DNA of 46,010 nucleotides from Alcanivorax sp. 1008. GTDB taxonomy: Bacteria; Pseudomonadota; Gammaproteobacteria; Pseudomonadales; Alcanivoracaceae. The notes below the pieces were generated by a model, which saw only the letters and a list, made by a program, of their open reading frames with translations, searched no databases and had not been told where the DNA came from. Of the stretch, positions 35,924 through 45,756 are shown in pieces. A program made the translations under genes and the position numbers. Where the stretch lies: positions 1-46,010 of the forward strand of contig NZ_JAFMPS010000016.1 in assembly GCF_020667895.1 (NCBI RefSeq). The letters run 5' to 3'. The stretch's first letter is position 1; the number at the start of each line of letters is the position of its first letter.

Positions 35924-37773
35924 TGATGTGTTCCCCGTAGACGTTGGCTCTGCCGCAGCATAAATCGACCCGGCGATAGGGCGTCAATGATTTCCTGATC
36001 CACCGGTGTTGGCAAGCCAAGAATTTGCGCGCTGAGCAAGTCAGCACAGAGTGGTGTGCCGCTTAGTCCTCGGCTGCCATGGGCAATGCTCATCCATAGT
36101 CCGGCTGGTTGTTCCGGAACGGCGCCGGCCAATGGCAGGAAGTCGGTGCTTTGGCAGCGAAAGCCCACCCGGCGGGATATTACTTGTGCCTTTTCTCCAC
36201 CCAATTGCTGCCATAGCTCGGGTAGATACTGGCGTAACTCCTCCAGGTTGGCATGGTCATCGTCATCCTTTGCTGCTTCGCTGTGATCATGCAAGTCAAA
36301 TGTGGCGCCTACGCAGTGCAGATTGTCGATGGCCGGAGTCAGATAGCCGGCATGGCAGATAGCCTCTCGCCACTGCCCAGATGCCTCGGTGGCGCCAACA
36401 TAGCTGACCTGCCCGCGAATTTTTTTCAGACGCACCCCGTTTACAGGAGCCAGACGCTGGGCATCGAAACTGTTGGCCAACACCACATGATCTGCCTCGT
36501 CAATCACACTTTGTGCACAGAGCACCTGCCAGCGTTGATTTTTATGCTGCAGCTGCTCCACATGTTGCTGATGCAAGCTGATCAGCGGGTGATCAAGCAG
36601 ATGTCTGCACCAGTGTGGTGGCGAAAGGTGGCCGCCGCGGACAAAGCGCATGGAGCCGTCCTGATCTAGTGCCTGTAATTCTTCACCTGGCCATAAGCCA
36701 CTGTTTAATGCAGCACGGGCCTTGTCCGCGAGACGTTCGTCTTTCGGGTATTGCAGGACGCCGCAGAGAGCGCCGTGTTGCGGGCTGTTTGGAAATGACT
36801 CCCGCTGTAGCCAGTGCAGGGCATGAAGATAGCTGCTCTGGTAGAAGCGGTTCTGCGGTGTCGGGTGGGCGCTGGGCGTGGTGTACAGCACACCGGCAAG
36901 ATTGCCAGATGCGGCGCCGGCGATTTCTCCGCAATCAATGACCCTGACTCTGATGCCTTGGCGAGCCAGCGAGCGTGCCACTGTGGCGCCAGCAAGCCCT
37001 GCACCAATAACAATGACAGAGGGCTGCCGAATAGTGCTTGCCTGCCACAGATTATTGCCCGCAACCCCACAGAGCATTTCCCTTTTGCGGCCGTAGCCGG
37101 GAACCCGCCGCATGACAAATCCGGCATCGTCAAGACCTCGGCGCACAAAACCTGCGGCAGTAAATGTGGCGACGGTGGTGCCCGGCTGGCTCAGCCGTTG
37201 CATCTGAATAAATAGTTCTGGGCGCCACATGTCCGCATTGCGCGCCGGCGCAAAACCATCCAGAAACCATGCGTCCACTCGTGCATTAAGCATGCACAGC
37301 ATGGCAACACAGTCGCCATACAGCAGGGTTAGGGTCAGTCTGTTTGGCAGTAATTCACGATGGTGGAATCCGGGCGCAGCTGCGGGCCAGTGCTGCAGAA
37401 GGGCATCCCGTAATAATGATTGGTGCGGCCATTTCTTCAGAGCATGCTGGAGGTCATCGCGCTTCAGCGGATGTTTCTCAGCGGAGATAAAGTGCAGGCG
37501 CGCGTCGGCTGGCGCATGCTGCAGAAAGCATTCAACGGCGCGAAAGAAATTTAGTCCGGTACCAAAGCCGGTTTCTCCGATCACAAACAAAGAATGTGGA
37601 GGCAGCTCACGGAAACGCTGCGCTAACTGGTTGCCTGCGATAAATACATGATCTGTTTCGGCGATGCCATTTTCCCTGCAGAAGTAGGGGTCTGCGTAAT
37701 CGACGGCAACAGGAATGTCGTTTTGCCATTCTATTTTGGCGCTCGATAATGGGGCGAAATCATGGTCCGGCAT
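35920..37773 (-). CDS. mnmC: Bifunctional tRNA modification enzyme MnmC
   Basis: 617 residues from the ATG at 37773, where MnmC homology begins (an ATG at 37836 would add 21 residues). The N-terminal half is an SAM methyltransferase (VIGETGFGTGLNFFRAV), and the C-terminal half an FAD oxidase with GAGLAGA and GLSGTPLCADLL near the end. MnmC converts cmnm5s2U or nm5U to mnm5s2U at the wobble position. The two halves are joined by a short linker near 240-260. It overlaps the upstream lipoprotein gene by 14 bases and the downstream MAPEG gene by four, so the three form one operon. Confidence 0.95.
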   Translation of the reverse strand: MPDHDFAPLSSAKIEWQNDIPVAVDYADPYFCRENGIAETDHVFIAGNQLAQRFRELPPHSLFVIGETGFGTGLNFFRAVECFLQHAPADARLHFISAEKHPLKRDDLQHALKKWPHQSLLRDALLQHWPAAAPGFHHRELLPNRLTLTLLYGDCVAMLCMLNARVDAWFLDGFAPARNADMWRPELFIQMQRLSQPGTTVATFTAAGFVRRGLDDAGFVMRRVPGYGRKREMLCGVAGNNLWQASTIRQPSVIVIGAGLAGATVARSLARQGIRVRVIDCGEIAGAASGNLAGVLYTTPSAHPTPQNRFYQSSYLHALHWLQRESFPNSPQHGALCGVLQYPKDERLADKARAALNSGLWPGEELQALDQDGSMRFVRGGHLSPPHWCRHLLDHPLISLHQQHVEQLQHKNQRWQVLCAQSVIDEADHVVLANSFDAQRLAPVNGVRLKKIRGQVSYVGATEASGQWREAICHAGYLTPAIDNLHCVGATFDLHDHSEAAKDDDDHANLEELRQYLPELWQQLGGEKAQVISRRVGFRCQSTDFLPLAGAVPEQPAGLWMSIAHGSRGLSGTPLCADLLSAQILGLPTPVDQEIIDALSPGRFMLRQSQRLRGTHQ

Positions 37774-38371
37774 GGCGTACCAGGCCATCGCGAAACAGCA
37801 GAAGTGTCTGGCGCATTTCTTCAATGCGGCTGCCAATGTCCGGCTGTTTGCTTTCCAGCCTGAGACGGATGAACACAGGCATGTCGGCGGTCAGGATCAA
37901 CAGAGAAGAGAGTGATTGGCCGTTGCCTAGTACATGCATTTCGCTGATCGCCAGCGGGTATTTCAGTGCTGGGTCAGACAGGCTGTCATGAATGGTTTCC
38001 TCAACATCGGCGCGACTGTGACGTTGCAGTCTGCGCAATTCGATTTCCCGTTGCTGGGGAAAGTGACCTTCCACCATGCGCAAAGGTGGCAGGTCTTCCC
38101 AGCCACCAGGGATTGGGTAAACGGCCATCTCCAGGGTTTCATCAAGGGTTGCCGGGTTGATATAGCGGAATAGGCGGAGATCATGTTCGCTGCCTTGCAG
38201 GCTACCTTGAAGGACATAAGAATCAAGCCGTTCAGGGGGCTGCCAGAGGGCCAGATTGACATCTGGGGCGGGCGGGGCGATACCTACTCTGCCATAGGGG
38301 GCAGAGCTGTCAGTGACCACCATACAGCCGGTCAGGGAAAGCAAAAGTGAGCAGATCAGCGGGAGTCGCAC
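37760..38371 (-). CDS. Lipoprotein of unknown function
   Basis: 203 residues from a GTG at 38371 chosen because it opens a clean lipoprotein signal (VRLPLICSLLLSLTGC, lipid on Cys16). Longer starts at ATG 38491 or 38458 place an extra 30-40 residues before the signal, which is unlikely. The mature part contains PGGWEDLPPLRMVEGHFPQQREIELRRLQRHSRADVEETI and is probably alpha/beta. It overlaps mnmC by 14 bases. I do not recognise a family. The start assignment is the weak point. Confidence 0.7.
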   Translation of the reverse strand: MRLPLICSLLLSLTGCMVVTDSSAPYGRVGIAPPAPDVNLALWQPPERLDSYVLQGSLQGSEHDLRLFRYINPATLDETLEMAVYPIPGGWEDLPPLRMVEGHFPQQREIELRRLQRHSRADVEETIHDSLSDPALKYPLAISEMHVLGNGQSLSSLLILTADMPVFIRLRLESKQPDIGSRIEEMRQTLLLFRDGLVRHAGP

Positions 38372-38517
38372 GGTTATTGTAGCCTTCTGCAGTGACAGAA
38401 ACGGGATTCTGGCTGTCGGCGCAGTAGGGTTCAAGTGATCTCCGGTGTTTAGAGGCATTGAAGTGTGTCGGTTGTGGCGTAATGATGTCATCGAGCATTG
38501 GGGGTAAGTAGCAGAGC

Positions 38518-41085
38518 ATGGAATCCGCGCAAGTCAAACCAAATCCGGCCTTTCCGTCGCTGATTATGCTGATAGTCACGCTGCCGTTCGTGTTGCTGGG
38601 CTGGCTGTTAATCGATTCCCTGCTAGGGGATATCCGCCGTTATGAGCGTGTCGATCAGGCCATGCTGCTGTTTGAACGAGGCATTCAGGTTGCCGGCTAT
38701 CTGGAGCAGGTGCGGGATCTTGGCGCGGCCCGCTTTCATGGCAGTGGCGCGGTTCTCCAGGGCAGACACCTGCAGGCATTGCAACAACTCGATGAGGCCC
38801 TGCCTGCTTTTCTGCAGGCAGTTGGTGAGCGGGATGGCATGCTCTCCGGTGATCAGATTGCGGCCATCATAGCCGCCAGGCAGGCTCTCACGCAGGAGCC
38901 GGTGCAGGCCGACTTCATGGTGATGTTCGATGCCAGCTCAACGCTGATTGATCGTGTCTATGAGGCACTGTTTACCGAGTTGCATGTCACCGACATGCTG
39001 GTTGGTGAGCCCGTGTCGGCAAATGAGTTATTGCTTATTCTCGGGGGCAAGGTCAGGTCTGCCCGGCAAAATATTGGCATGCTGCGCACGCTGTCATTGC
39101 AAGCCAGTCTGGGCAGCGGCTTTTTGGCCTCGGGAGATGCCGGCAGGTTTGATGTGGCGTGGGGCGGCCTGCATGACGATTTGCTCAGCCTGGACCGGCA
39201 GTTCCGTGTATTGCAGAGCCGTGGTGTTAGTGAGCAGTGCAGTAATGCCATGCGCCTCGGTCATAGTGGTGCCTGGGCTTATCTGGAGCTTATGGCTGAG
39301 CAAGTATTGGTCAGCGACAGGGTCGAGTTGGCTTGGCATGAGGCGGACCAAGCCGGGCAGCAGGCCATGGATGCTATGGCCGCCATTTCTGCTTCGTTAC
39401 TGGATGAGGTTCGTGTGGTGGCCGACAAGGCCGAGATAGCTGCGCTGCGCATGAATGTCATGCTGCTATTAGGCTTGATCGTGCTTTACCTTTTGCTGCT
39501 CGGCTTTGCTCTGATGCTGTATCGATCCCGTTATGAAATTCTCCGCGTGCAAACCGAAAACCGCACCAAGAGCCAGTTTCTCGCTCGCATGAGCCATGAG
39601 ATCCGCACGCCGCTAAACGGTGTGATCGGTTTGGCCGAGTTACTACGTGACACTTCGCCGACGCTTCAGCAGCGTCAGTATATTGATCTGATCGAACGCT
39701 CGGGTCGTTCCCTGATAGGCCTGATCAATGACGTGCTTGATCATGCTCGGATTGAGGCCGGCAAGCTTGAGCTGGAGAAGATTTCCTTTTCCCTGCCGGC
39801 ACTGATTAGTGAGTGCGCCAATATTTTCAGTTTGCGCGCCCACGACAACGATACCGTTATTTTCTACTCGGTAGAGGAGGGGGTGCCTGAGAGTGTTATC
39901 GGCGACCCGTCACGTTTGCGACAGGTGTTGATTAACTTGCTATCTAATGCTGTGAAGTTTACCGAGCACGGTCTGGTTGAGCTGGTGGTGACGCTGAAGG
40001 GAAAGCAGGCGGATCACTTCCGGCTAAGTTTTCAAGTTCGCGATTCAGGCATCGGCCTGACAATGGAAGAGCAGAGCAATCTTTTCGACTTGTTCTCTCA
40101 GGCATCTGCATCGGTGTCTCGGCGCTATGGTGGTAGTGGCCTCGGGCTGAGCATCAGTCGCGAACTGGTGCAGTTGATGGGAGGCGACATTGGTGTGCGC
40201 AGCGCGCGCAACTGGGGTTCCACTTTTTACTTTGAGTTAAATCTCGCCAGCGATGGTGATGCGTTGGCCCGGCAGTCACAGCCACCGGTATCTGAAGCCG
40301 TGTTACTTGATCATAGTGGCCAGCTTCGTCGCCTGGTGCAGGGTAGGCAGCGTTATCGTGGGGTGCGGGTGGTCAGTAATGTCGGGGCCTGTGTGGAGTT
40401 GCTGCGGGAGTCCCATACTCCGCTGGTGGTAATACACAGTCAGCAGCCTGATAGCTCGCTGGAGTCACTGCTGGCGCCTCTGCAGCCTTTTGCAGATCGG
40501 TGCCTATTCCGGCTTGTGGTAGGGGTGCGTGGTGGCGTCGCGCCGGAGCTGTTAAGTCGGATGCGGGTGGCTGACCTCAAGTCCTGTACGGTGTTTGATG
40601 ATCAGCGGCTGGCCGACCTGTTCCAGTTGGGAGTACGGGATACGGTTGAGGATGAAGAGCGGCCGCAGCTCCCCCAGTACCAGCGATTTGTCGGTATGAA
40701 GGTCCTGATAGCTGAGGACAACCCGGTCAATCAGATCGTTACCGAGGGCATGCTCAAGAGGTTGGGGGCTGAAACCAGAGTGGTCGCTGATGGTCTGCAG
40801 GCGCTGAGTGCCTATGAGCAGCTTCAGGGTCGTTACGATCTGGTCCTCATGGATTTGGATATGCCCAATATGGATGGGGCTGCGTCGGCCCGCGAGATAC
40901 GGGCCCTGGAGCGGCGTCAGGGCTGGGCGCCATGCAGGATTATTGCCCTGAGCGCCCATGTTCTGCCTGAGTATCGCCAGGCCGTCTCTGAGGCGGGAAT
41001 GGACGGTCAGCTAACCAAGCCAGTGACCCTGAATCAGCTTGCTGAGGCGCTGGCAGGCACTAACGTGACCGACCAGACACAATAA
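38518..41085 (+). CDS. Hybrid sensor histidine kinase with receiver domain
   Basis: 855 residues. Two membrane helices (13-34 and 312-335) enclose a periplasmic sensor (35-311) rich in helices, with RDLGAARF suggesting a nitrate/nitrite-sensor-like (NIT) helical bundle. The HisKA box SHEIRTPLNG places the phosphoacceptor His360, followed by HATPase motifs (NLLSNAVKFT, DSGIGL, GGSGLGLS). Residues 590-705 look like a degenerate receiver without the phospho-Asp. The C-terminal receiver has AEDN (733-736), phospho-Asp779 in LMDLDMP and Lys834. No HAMP domain and no Hpt domain were seen. It is an isolated gene with no adjacent response regulator. Confidence 0.93.
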   Translation: MESAQVKPNPAFPSLIMLIVTLPFVLLGWLLIDSLLGDIRRYERVDQAMLLFERGIQVAGYLEQVRDLGAARFHGSGAVLQGRHLQALQQLDEALPAFLQAVGERDGMLSGDQIAAIIAARQALTQEPVQADFMVMFDASSTLIDRVYEALFTELHVTDMLVGEPVSANELLLILGGKVRSARQNIGMLRTLSLQASLGSGFLASGDAGRFDVAWGGLHDDLLSLDRQFRVLQSRGVSEQCSNAMRLGHSGAWAYLELMAEQVLVSDRVELAWHEADQAGQQAMDAMAAISASLLDEVRVVADKAEIAALRMNVMLLLGLIVLYLLLLGFALMLYRSRYEILRVQTENRTKSQFLARMSHEIRTPLNGVIGLAELLRDTSPTLQQRQYIDLIERSGRSLIGLINDVLDHARIEAGKLELEKISFSLPALISECANIFSLRAHDNDTVIFYSVEEGVPESVIGDPSRLRQVLINLLSNAVKFTEHGLVELVVTLKGKQADHFRLSFQVRDSGIGLTMEEQSNLFDLFSQASASVSRRYGGSGLGLSISRELVQLMGGDIGVRSARNWGSTFYFELNLASDGDALARQSQPPVSEAVLLDHSGQLRRLVQGRQRYRGVRVVSNVGACVELLRESHTPLVVIHSQQPDSSLESLLAPLQPFADRCLFRLVVGVRGGVAPELLSRMRVADLKSCTVFDDQRLADLFQLGVRDTVEDEERPQLPQYQRFVGMKVLIAEDNPVNQIVTEGMLKRLGAETRVVADGLQALSAYEQLQGRYDLVLMDLDMPNMDGAASAREIRALERRQGWAPCRIIALSAHVLPEYRQAVSEAGMDGQLTKPVTLNQLAEALAGTNVTDQTQ

Positions 41086-41132
41086 ACTCAGCCATTAGAC
41101 ATAATTTTGCAAACACCATGATGTTTTATTCG

Positions 41133-41138
41133 TATAAT
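41133..41138 (+). promoter_or_regulatory. Candidate -10 box for the small exported protein gene
   Basis: TATAAT at 41133-41138, 35 bases before the ATG at 41174. A TTGCAA at 41107-41112 is 20 bases upstream, longer than normal spacing, so the -35 is uncertain. Confidence 0.35.
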
Positions 41139-41173
41139 GACCCCACGTCAGGATCATTAGCCGGAGAGCATTG

Positions 41174-41632
41174 ATGAACATCCTCAGACTTATTTCTGTT
41201 ATCGCAGTTGCGATGCCCTTGGTCGCTCAGGCGGCCCCCGTATCTGCTGATGACGGTAGGGAGTTATGCCAGGCAGCTGCCCAGGACGGGGCCCTGGAGG
41301 TGATGGTGGATAATCTGATGGCTTCGGGCCGGTTCGACTATGATATGGCGCCTGAGCTGCTAACCCTCGACTGCGGTGGCGTTACCCTGATTCAGTCACT
41401 GATCAATCAGGCTGGTGCAGAGAATCTGGAGTTCGCGGTGATTGATCTGGGCATTGATGTGAATGACCCTCTGGTGCCGGTCGAGGCTGGCGCGTTGAGC
41501 GTTGTGCAGTATTTGATGCAGCAGGCTGTGCTGGCGCCAAACCCTGAGGCACGTCAGTTTGCGATGGAGTATATGCAGGATTTCCGCAGTGTGGATTTCA
41601 ACCCTAATTTGCAGTTGGTTACCCTGAAGTAA
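41174..41632 (+). CDS. Small exported hypothetical protein
   Basis: 152 residues from the ATG at 41174, with GGAG seven bases upstream; a TTG three bases before is in frame but not preferred. A signal peptide (MNILRLISVIAVAMPLVAQA) leads to a mature acidic alpha-helical protein with two Cys (CQAAAQ, LDCGG) that may pair. No family recognised. It is flanked by a hybrid kinase and by a strong terminator before hrpB. Confidence 0.75.
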   Translation: MNILRLISVIAVAMPLVAQAAPVSADDGRELCQAAAQDGALEVMVDNLMASGRFDYDMAPELLTLDCGGVTLIQSLINQAGAENLEFAVIDLGIDVNDPLVPVEAGALSVVQYLMQQAVLAPNPEARQFAMEYMQDFRSVDFNPNLQLVTLK

Positions 41633-41654
41633 TTTTTTCTGGTTACCCTTTCAT

Positions 41655-41686
41655 AAGCCCCCCCCCTCTGTGTGGGGCTTTTTTTT
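41655..41686 (+). terminator. Rho-independent terminator after the small exported gene
   Basis: AAGCCCC (41655-41661) pairs with GGGGCTT (41674-41680), and T runs follow. The 5' arm contains a run of nine C (41658-41666), so the stem could slip between registers. It isolates the gene from hrpB. Confidence 0.85.
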
Positions 41687-41716
41687 GTCTTTTTTTTCCC
41701 GCCTAATTGACTGCAC

Positions 41717-44185
41717 ATGATGAAGACCTCCCTGCCTATTGACGTTGTCTTGCCTGATCTTCTGGTGGCACTGAGTCAACATTCAGCGGTGGTGCTGCAG
41801 GCTCCGCCCGGTGCTGGCAAAACCACACGAGTCCCGCTGGCGCTGCTTGATCAGGATTGGCTGGCTGGGCAAAGAGTGCTAATGCTCGAGCCACGACGCA
41901 TTGCGGCGCGCTCAGCTGCGCTGTTCATGGCAAGGCAGCTGGGCGAGGAGGTCGGCCAGACGGTTGGCTACCGCACCCGACTGGATACGCGGGTGTCGGG
42001 CAGTACGCGTATCGAGGTGGTCACCGAGGGCATTCTCACCCGGATGATCCAGAGTGAGGCGGCATTGTCCGGCTACGGCGTGGTCATTTTTGATGAATTC
42101 CATGAACGCTCACTGCAGGCTGATCTTGGTCTGGCTCTGGCCTGTGAGGTGCAGCAGGTATTGCGTGAGGATCTGCGCCTGTTGGTTATGTCGGCGACGC
42201 TGGATGGCAGTCGTATTGCCGGCTTGCTGGCGGATGCTCCGGTACTGACCAGTGATGGGCGCAGTTACCCGGTCACTACTCGCTACAGCTCTGCGGAGCG
42301 CACCCCGTGGCTGGATCACCTGCAGGCAGAGCTTGTTGGTGTACTGCAGCAGGCCGACAGTGGTTCGGTGCTGGTATTCTTGCCCGGTGCCGGGGAGATT
42401 CGCCGATTGGCATCCATGCTTGAAGGCAGACTGCCCGAGGATGTTCGTGTGGCTGCTTTATACGGTGATCTCACAGCTGCGCAGCAGGATGCGGCCATAA
42501 GTCCGGCGCCGGACGGACAGCGCAAGCTGGTGCTGGCCACTGCCATCGCCGAAACCTCGCTAACCATCGAAGGCATTCGCACGGTAGTAGATGCCGGTTT
42601 CGATCGGCGTCCGGCATTTGATCCCGGCACCGGCATGAGTCGTCTGCAAACGGTGCGCGTGTCTGCTGCATCTGCTGCCCAGCGGGCAGGGCGGGCTGGC
42701 CGATTGGGGCCGGGTCAATGTATTCGCCTGTGGCCGGAAAGCGAACGGTTGGCGCCGTTTGCTCGAGCAGAAATGGTTGATGCGGATCTGGCGGATCTGG
42801 TTCTGGAGCTTGCTCAGTGGGGCTGTCGAAATCCCACTGACATGGTCTGGCTCGACCCGCCTCCCCATGCCGCCTGGCAGCAGGCCTGTGAGCTGTTGCA
42901 ACAGCTTGGCGCGCTAGACGAGCAGGGCGGTATTACTGCGCATGGCAGTGATCTTTTGCGCCTGCCATTAACGCCACGATTGGCGCATATGGTGGCCGTG
43001 GGTCGCGCACGTGGCTGGGGGGTGTTGGCGGCAAAACTGGCGGTAATTCTGTCGGAGCGCGATATCCTGCGTGGAGCGGATGCAGATATGACTCTGCGAG
43101 TAAAGGCGCTGGATAGTGGTCAGGGCATAGACCGTGGCCGTTTGCAGTTTTTGCGCCAGGCGCTGCGACGGCTGCATGCCGGCTCTGAGGATCGTCCCTA
43201 CGACGATGATGCAATTGGTCAGTTGCTGGCTCTGGCGTTTCCCGATCGACTCGCTAAGCGGCGCCCCGGTGCTCCGGCGCGGTTCCTGCTGCGCAATGGC
43301 CGCGGTGCGGTTTTGCCGGATCATGATTCCCTGGCCGGTGCCAGTTACGTAGTGGCAGCCAGTCTGGATGGTGCTGGCCGCGAAGCACGAATTTTTCTAG
43401 CTGCGCCTGTGTCAGCTGCCAGCATTGATAGCTTGTTCCGCGACCAGATTGTGGAGCGCAAGGAGGCTGGTTGGGACGACAACAGCGGTGCAGTCCGCGG
43501 TTGGCAGCGCCGTTGCCTGGGCGCACTGGTGTTGGAGGAACGCAGCACAGCATTAAGCGATCCGGCGCTGATTAGTGAGGGCATGCTGGTTGCCATCCGG
43601 CGGCTCGGTCTGGACTGTTTGCCTTGGACCGAAGAGCTGCAACAGTGGCGCGCGCGGGTTGCCATTATGGCGGCACTGGAGCCGCAGCAATGGCCGGCGC
43701 TGGGTGACGAGTATCTGCTGGAAACATTGCAGCAATGGGCGCTGCCATGGCTTGCTGGCATTAGCCGTCGCGATCAGTTGAAACTGTTTCCACTACAGCA
43801 GGCCCTGCAAGGCCTGCTGGAACGCAAACAAAACGATTCGCTGAACGGGCTATTGCCAACCCATATCACTGTTCCAACAGGCAGTCGCATGGCCATTGAT
43901 TATCGTGCTGAAGGTGGTCCGGTGTTGGCGGTGAAGCTTCAGGAACTATTTGGCTTGACTGAAACGCCGCGTCTTGCGGGTGGACGTGTGCCGCTGACTA
44001 TTCATCTACTTTCTCCAGCCCGCAGACCGGTGGGCGTTACCGCCGATCTCGCCAGTTTCTGGCAGCAGGGGTATCCGCAGGTACGCAAGGAGCTGCGTGG
44101 TCGTTACCCCAAACACCCCTGGCCTGAAGACCCACTGAATGCCTCTCCGCAGCGTGGTGTAAAGCATCCAAAGCCCCGTTCGTAG
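41717..44185 (+). CDS. hrpB: ATP-dependent helicase HrpB
   Basis: 822 residues, DEAH-box helicase of the HrpA/HrpB family. Walker A is PPGAGKTT (30-37), the DEAH box is DEFHER near 123-128, SATLDG and QRAGRAGRLGPG motifs follow, and the C-terminal HrpB domain ends with HPWPEDPLNASPQRGVKHPKPR, diagnostic for HrpB. The starting ATG at 41717 is the first in frame; no strong Shine-Dalgarno is evident. The physiological role of HrpB is not well defined. Confidence 0.95.
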   Translation: MMKTSLPIDVVLPDLLVALSQHSAVVLQAPPGAGKTTRVPLALLDQDWLAGQRVLMLEPRRIAARSAALFMARQLGEEVGQTVGYRTRLDTRVSGSTRIEVVTEGILTRMIQSEAALSGYGVVIFDEFHERSLQADLGLALACEVQQVLREDLRLLVMSATLDGSRIAGLLADAPVLTSDGRSYPVTTRYSSAERTPWLDHLQAELVGVLQQADSGSVLVFLPGAGEIRRLASMLEGRLPEDVRVAALYGDLTAAQQDAAISPAPDGQRKLVLATAIAETSLTIEGIRTVVDAGFDRRPAFDPGTGMSRLQTVRVSAASAAQRAGRAGRLGPGQCIRLWPESERLAPFARAEMVDADLADLVLELAQWGCRNPTDMVWLDPPPHAAWQQACELLQQLGALDEQGGITAHGSDLLRLPLTPRLAHMVAVGRARGWGVLAAKLAVILSERDILRGADADMTLRVKALDSGQGIDRGRLQFLRQALRRLHAGSEDRPYDDDAIGQLLALAFPDRLAKRRPGAPARFLLRNGRGAVLPDHDSLAGASYVVAASLDGAGREARIFLAAPVSAASIDSLFRDQIVERKEAGWDDNSGAVRGWQRRCLGALVLEERSTALSDPALISEGMLVAIRRLGLDCLPWTEELQQWRARVAIMAALEPQQWPALGDEYLLETLQQWALPWLAGISRRDQLKLFPLQQALQGLLERKQNDSLNGLLPTHITVPTGSRMAIDYRAEGGPVLAVKLQELFGLTETPRLAGGRVPLTIHLLSPARRPVGVTADLASFWQQGYPQVRKELRGRYPKHPWPEDPLNASPQRGVKHPKPRS

Positions 44186-44259
44186 AAACCTGTTCAGTCG
44201 CACTCCTGGTTTTTAGCTATCATTTCGCTCCACAAAAATTCACCAGCAGCGGAGTCATC

Positions 44260-45045
44260 ATGTCCCTGAATCAGATCACATCTTCCCTTGACCCAAGCGG
44301 CAATGTCGACGTCCCCGCTGGGTGGACGCAGGGCCGGGCTCTGTTTGGTGGTCTCCTGGCCGCATTGATGTGTCGTGCTCTTGAGCAAAAAGTCGGGCAG
44401 GGCACGCCGCTGCGCTCAGCGACGATTAATTTTATCGCGCCGGCTAGCGATGGTCCGCTGCATTGTCAGGCTGAAATCTTCCGTCAGGGAAAGTCTGTTA
44501 CTCAGGGAGAGTGTAGGGCGATCCAGAATGGTCAGGTGGTAGCCGTGCTGCTGGCCAGTTTCGGCGTTGCGCGGGAGTCGGTTATCAGCATCAACGAATG
44601 CCTGGCACCTGCGTTCAGCACCCCGGAGGAGTCCATCAAGCTGCCCTTTATCAAGGGTGTTACCCCGGAATTTATTCAGTATTACGACTTTCGCTGGGCC
44701 CACGGGGGGCTGCCTTACAGTCGCTCGGAGAAAGCAGATATCGGCGGCTGGGTGCGCGAGCTTGGCGCTCGTGAAACAGTGGATTATGCGGACCTGCTGG
44801 CCCTGGTGGACTCCTGGCCACCTGCGGTGTTGCCTATGCTGAGCACACCGGCACCAGCCAGCTCGATGACCTGGACCGTCGAATTTATGCCCAAAGCGGT
44901 CAGTGGCAGTGGCCAGCAATGGTGGCAATATCTGGCAGAGAGTGAGTTTGCCGCCGAAGGCTATGTGCATAGCCGGGCCAGACTGTGGGATGAAAGCGGT
45001 AATTTGGTCGCCATTAGCAGGCAAACAGTCACCATATTTGCCTGA
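44260..45045 (+). CDS. Acyl-CoA thioesterase-like (HotDog) protein
   Basis: 261 residues. The N-terminal ASLD-like start and PAGWTQGRALFGGLLAALM match the TesB-like double-HotDog group, and LRSATINFIAPASDGPLHC is the typical second strand. The C-terminal half (TWTVEFMPKAV, HSRARLWDESGNLVAISRQTVTIF) is the second HotDog. Members hydrolyse acyl-CoA to fatty acid and CoA. It has a GGAG site upstream and is 11 bases before the acyltransferase gene, with which it is probably cotranscribed. Substrate chain length is unknown. Confidence 0.88.
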   Translation: MSLNQITSSLDPSGNVDVPAGWTQGRALFGGLLAALMCRALEQKVGQGTPLRSATINFIAPASDGPLHCQAEIFRQGKSVTQGECRAIQNGQVVAVLLASFGVARESVISINECLAPAFSTPEESIKLPFIKGVTPEFIQYYDFRWAHGGLPYSRSEKADIGGWVRELGARETVDYADLLALVDSWPPAVLPMLSTPAPASSMTWTVEFMPKAVSGSGQQWWQYLAESEFAAEGYVHSRARLWDESGNLVAISRQTVTIFA

Positions 45046-45056
45046 TTGGAGGTTTG

Positions 45057-45671
45057 ATGACAGTACAACCACCCCTGATCCCGGTGGGAGAAAACCCGCC
45101 ACGTCGGCGTGGTGGATTTTTATCATGGCTTGCGGTCTGGATTTTTCGCCTGTTCCGCTGGCGTATCACAGGTGAACTGCCGGACATCCCCAAAGCGGTG
45201 GTGATCGTTGCGCCGCACACCTCTAATTGGGATGGCGTATTTGGCTTGTCGGCCATCATGGCGTTGAAGTTGCGGGTCAATGCGTTGGGCAAGGACACTC
45301 TGTTTGTCGGCCCGCTGGGCTGGCTGCTGCGCAATATTGGGGTAATCCCGCTGGATCGCAACTCACCGCAGGGCATGGTCAAACAGATCAGTGAACGCTT
45401 TCGCCGGGAGCAAAAAATGTTCCTCGCCATTGCTCCTGAGGGTACCCGCCACGCCGCTGAGTGCTGGAAAACGGGTTTTTACCAGATTGCCCAGTCAGCG
45501 GGCGTGCCAATCCTGCTGGTGGCCTTCGATTTTGCTAGCCGTGAAGTACGTATTCTGGGCACGTTGATGCCGAGCGGTGACCAGCAAGCCGATCTGGAAA
45601 AAATCTATGCGTCCTACCGGGGGATTCAGGCCAGGCACCCGAGCAAGCTCTCTCATCCTATTCGCGGCTAA
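45057..45671 (+). CDS. PlsC-like lysophospholipid acyltransferase
   Basis: 204 residues. H-x4-D motif (HTSNWD, His54 to Asp59), the second motif FVGPLGWLLRNIGVIPLDRN and the third APEGTR are those of 1-acylglycerol-3-phosphate acyltransferases. A short N-terminal hydrophobic stretch (FLSWLAVWIFRLF) would anchor it. The ATG at 45057 has GGAGG upstream. It is shorter than most PlsC enzymes and of the small lysophospholipid acyltransferase subgroup; its true substrate is not known. It sits between the thioesterase and the acyl-CoA-binding protein. Confidence 0.9.
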   Translation: MTVQPPLIPVGENPPRRRGGFLSWLAVWIFRLFRWRITGELPDIPKAVVIVAPHTSNWDGVFGLSAIMALKLRVNALGKDTLFVGPLGWLLRNIGVIPLDRNSPQGMVKQISERFRREQKMFLAIAPEGTRHAAECWKTGFYQIAQSAGVPILLVAFDFASREVRILGTLMPSGDQQADLEKIYASYRGIQARHPSKLSHPIRG

Positions 45672-45756
45672 AGCCCCTGCTGCGGGTGTTTACCGCCACG
45701 CTGTTTCAGGCCAAGATTGGCCACTAGCCAATCGGGCCACCCCCAAGGAGCAAGCG

